Below, in pieces: positions 7,019-8,710 of a stretch of 8,710 nucleotides of DNA. The DNA is from Planctomycetota bacterium (GTDB lineage: Bacteria > Planctomycetota > Phycisphaerae > WQYP01). How positions within the stretch are numbered: the first letter of the stretch is position 1; each line of letters opens with the position of its first letter. Position numbers and translations under genes: made by a program. The stretch covers positions 1-8,710 of the forward strand of contig JAJZOA010000219.1 in assembly GCA_021852225.1 (NCBI GenBank), in the 5' to 3' direction. The notes under the pieces are model-generated. The model was not told the DNA's origin, did no database searches, and saw nothing but the letters and a program-made list of their open reading frames with translations.

Positions 7019-7090
7019 CTCTCCCTGCCTCCGCCGCCTCCTTGTGCACGCTTTCCCATCGTATCCGCACTATCCGCGACATCCGCGGTT
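7018..7090 (-). repeat. Outer dispersed repeat, right copy (inverted relative to 1210-1282)
   Basis: On the minus strand it reads AACCGCGGAT, then CGGAT units at a 9-base period, then GGGAAAGCGTGCACAAGGAGGC and a purine-rich tract. It matches 1210-1282 at 58 of 73 positions without gaps. The CGGAT period is cleaner here (GCGGAT three times) than in the left copy. It ends about 50 bases from the break point of the permease remnant. Confidence 0.8.
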
Positions 7091-7123
7091 TTTATCATTA
7101 AGGCTGTGTCCTCGTTTCGCTCT

Positions 7124-7183
7124 TTAGGGCGAACGCTCCTGGCGTAGATACGTCGTCAAAACTGCTTTATACCGATTATCCAT
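7124..7183 (-). pseudogene. 5' remnant of a second ABC permease paralogue
   Basis: The remnant begins MDNRYKAVLTTYLR, which matches the first 14 residues of the upstream permease (MGNPYKEVLMTYLR). About 35 of 42 bases are identical at the DNA level. After codon 14 (about 7142) similarity stops, and the frame ends at TAA (7124-7126) after QERSP. The start region looks intact: AAAGG lies six bases before the ATG, and the ATG lies 38 bases past the stop of the intact permease, as expected for the next gene of an operon. The remaining roughly 450 codons are absent from the window. An imperfect hairpin (7113-7120 with 7129-7135) sits at the end. It could instead be a short decoy or leader peptide, but truncation of a tandem paralogue is the simpler reading. 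Confidence 0.65.
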
Positions 7184-7221
7184 TTGGCGCCTTTCCCGAT
7201 ATTCTCCGCCCGGCGTGTATG

Positions 7222-8625
7222 TCACCCCATCTCAAGATTCATCCATCGGCGGTAAACGAAGGGAATCAGAACGAGGCCCAGGAGCATGAGAATTGTGGCG
7301 ATGGTGAACCAAGCCCGCGCATCCAAGAGCAGGCTTCTGTCCCAGAATTCATAATCGACCACTACAGCTGCGAGCACAAACAGTGTCGCCAATCGGCGGT
7401 ACGAAAGCACCCAACAGCACAGTACATAGCCTAATGGCTGAACCAAAAGAGATGCACAATAAAGCGCCAATGTTGTCCATCCTCTGGCAATACTACCACC
7501 GATGATTACGATAACCAACGCTACAGCACCGGCAAAGGCCAGCCACGCGAAGAATGTTTGCGTGGCAACCGCAACGAAGATGCTTTTGATGAACTGCCTC
7601 CGGCTGCCTGGCCGCAGTGACTCGATTTCCAGGAATTCCAAGCGCTTCAACCATTGGCTTGCCGCAAGCAGGGTGGGAAGCACCACGAGGAATGGGTAGA
7701 CCGCTTGAAGGTAATATATGGATTGCCAATGTGTCTGGTGCGTAATTACCAGAAAAAGCAGTTCCAAACTTACGATCGACAAGAGTGCCATCAACAGCCC
7801 GGTTTGAAAAATGTCCGCACGACGCAATCGGTGCAGAGCCGTGCGAAACGGACCACTGTGGACCATCGGAGCGTTGTAATATACCGGCGCGGGAATCTTT
7901 GGCTGCGATGTTCCGCCCATGTTTCGAGAATGCTTTAAGAGGCGCCCGACGAAGCGCCGTGCGGCTCGGCCGAACTCAGAATAAAGTGTGAACCCGACCG
8001 GTTTCGCGTAACCCCAATTTTCTTCCGTAATTCGGGCCATCCACGCAATTGCCCCTAAGCTTGCTGCGAATCCCAGGCCGGCAATCGCCCCGAAACTTGG
8101 CGCAGCGCCCAAGCTGACGATCGCCAATCTCACTGCCGGGCTGTCTGTCGGAATGAACGGTCGGGGAGTTGCGGGGATAGCCGACGCGTGAATCCAGAGC
8201 AGCGCACCGACTCCTAAGTACGGCAAAAACCGAATTTGAGTTGCTACGTAACATCCGATATAGCCGAAAACCAGCAACAACAAGCAGATTGTGTCCAGTA
8301 CTTCCAAACTGGCGCTGTGCAACAGTAGCAGCGCGCACACGCCGATCAAGAATACCGAAAGCGTGAGGAATGCGGCGATATGGGGCCAGATGAACTTCGA
8401 CGTGAACTGCCGCCCCGAATTGACCATTTGCTCACGAAAATGTAGCCAGAGGGCCCCTCCAAGAAATAGTACCCCGCACGCCAGGGAGGTCGCCGACACT
8501 CCGTCGCCTGGCAGCCATCCGAAAAAAAGCTGATACAGACCGAACAATATCCAGAATCCCGCCCGCCATGACGAAAATGGCCGCCGCAGGTACGTCATCA
8601 AAACTTCTTTATACGGATTACCCAT
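7222..8625 (-). CDS. ABC transporter permease-like polytopic membrane protein
   Basis: The 467-residue, very hydrophobic protein has about 10-12 likely membrane helices (near 22-38, 46-61, 80-103, 109-129, 131-147, 165-197, 275-295, 303-325, 346-378, 383-407, 410-422 and 438-456). A charged cytoplasmic loop lies at about 200-270 (ARRFVGRLLKHSRN) and another at about 326-345 (LKRLEFLEIESLRPGSRRQF). This gives a two-halves layout. No substrate-defining motif is recognised. Its role as a permease rests mainly on context: its ATG lies within the last codons of an ABC ATPase gene (8-base overlap), so the two are probably translationally coupled. AGGGGG (8637-8632) lies six bases before the ATG. 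A truncated paralogue follows 38 bases downstream, so the transporter may originally have had two different permease subunits. The exact family is not recognised. Confidence 0.72.
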   Translation of the reverse strand: MGNPYKEVLMTYLRRPFSSWRAGFWILFGLYQLFFGWLPGDGVSATSLACGVLFLGGALWLHFREQMVNSGRQFTSKFIWPHIAAFLTLSVFLIGVCALLLLHSASLEVLDTICLLLLVFGYIGCYVATQIRFLPYLGVGALLWIHASAIPATPRPFIPTDSPAVRLAIVSLGAAPSFGAIAGLGFAASLGAIAWMARITEENWGYAKPVGFTLYSEFGRAARRFVGRLLKHSRNMGGTSQPKIPAPVYYNAPMVHSGPFRTALHRLRRADIFQTGLLMALLSIVSLELLFLVITHQTHWQSIYYLQAVYPFLVVLPTLLAASQWLKRLEFLEIESLRPGSRRQFIKSIFVAVATQTFFAWLAFAGAVALVIVIIGGSIARGWTTLALYCASLLVQPLGYVLCCWVLSYRRLATLFVLAAVVVDYEFWDRSLLLDARAWFTIATILMLLGLVLIPFVYRRWMNLEMG

Positions 8626-8710
8626 GTTGCACCCCCTGCTGAATTTCCAGAAAGGCGTCTTCCAAGCTGGTATTCGTGCGTTCCTTTAATGCTTCCAGTG
8701 AGCCAAACCA
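8618..8710 (-). CDS. ABC transporter ATP-binding protein, last 30 codons (rest outside window)
   Basis: Read on the minus strand from the window edge, the frame gives WFGSLEALKERTNTSLEDAFLEIQ and seven more residues before TAA (8620-8618). The pattern G-S-L-E-x-L-[KR]-x-R-T ... S-L-E-D-[AV]-F-L-E is the usual C-terminal tail of the ATPase subunits of ABC-2-type exporters. The Walker motifs and the signature motif lie outside the window. The stop overlaps the permease start by eight bases (ATGGGTAA), which suggests translational coupling. Confidence 0.8.
   Translation of the reverse strand, partial: WFGSLEALKERTNTSLEDAFLEIQQGVQHG

Larger units (their letters stand above)
6607..7123. other. 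Noncoding, repeat-rich stretch upstream of the DUF3592 gene
   Basis: These 517 bases carry, from left to right, the leader and likely promoter of the DUF3592 gene (6607-6695), a three-hairpin element (6751-6834), the right 48-bp repeat (6957-7004), a GC-rich hairpin (7001-7018) and the right 73-bp repeat (7018-7090). Most of the stretch is open on the minus strand, but its translation is low-complexity (for example an ADVADSADT array arising from the 9-base CGGAT repeat) and resembles no protein I recognise. Confidence 0.65.

Noticed and set aside
1210..7090. A complete transposon or integrative element
   Set aside because: No transposase, integrase or resolvase is encoded, and no target-site duplication was found by eye at the repeat ends. 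Only the repeat layout is reported.

Overview
The window looks like part of a bacterial chromosome of medium-high GC with long, repeat-rich intergenic DNA. The two large membrane proteins (a site-2-type protease with a big N-terminal domain and a tandem DUF3592 protein) and the style of the intergenic repeats suggest a member of the PVC group (Verrucomicrobiota, Kiritimatiellota, Lentisphaerota or Planctomycetota). That placement is inference from memory and is weak.

Layout. Bases 2-652 (+) are the 3' end of ligA (NAD-dependent DNA ligase: helix-hairpin-helix and BRCT domains). A perfect 16-bp inverted repeat follows three bases later, then the C-terminal fragment of an AAA/DUF4143 ATPase (703-1146, +) that has lost its ATPase domain. 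Bases 1147-1810 hold no convincing gene but contain several short repeats and hairpins. All remaining genes are on the minus strand. In their reading direction they are: the last 30 codons of an ABC transporter ATPase (8710-8618), an overlapping polytopic ABC permease (8625-7222), the first 14 recognisable codons of a second permease paralogue cut off at about 7141 (7183-7124), a noncoding stretch (7123-6607), a tandem DUF3592 membrane protein (6606-4633), and an M50 site-2-type metalloprotease (4474-1811).

The most notable arrangement is that the DUF3592-M50 gene pair lies between two noncoding stretches that share repeats. A 48-bp sequence occurs once on each side in direct orientation (1708-1755 and 6957-7004, one mismatch). 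Outside these, a 73-bp sequence occurs once on each side in inverted orientation (1210-1282 and 7018-7090, 58 of 73 identical). The right outer repeat lies about 50 bp from the point where the permease paralogue breaks off, and the left side holds another gene remnant. This may be a gene cassette bounded by repeats, or simply a repeat-rich genome decaying at its gene boundaries. The right noncoding stretch also holds a compact three-hairpin element (6751-6834) whose two arms differ mainly by compensatory base-pair changes.

How the genes may work together. The ATPase and permease form a typical ABC exporter pair that once had a second permease. The DUF3592 and M50 genes are co-oriented, separated by 158 bp from stop to start, and both products are inner-membrane proteins with large soluble domains. 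A role in membrane-protein or envelope processing is possible, but nothing in the sequence fixes a substrate.
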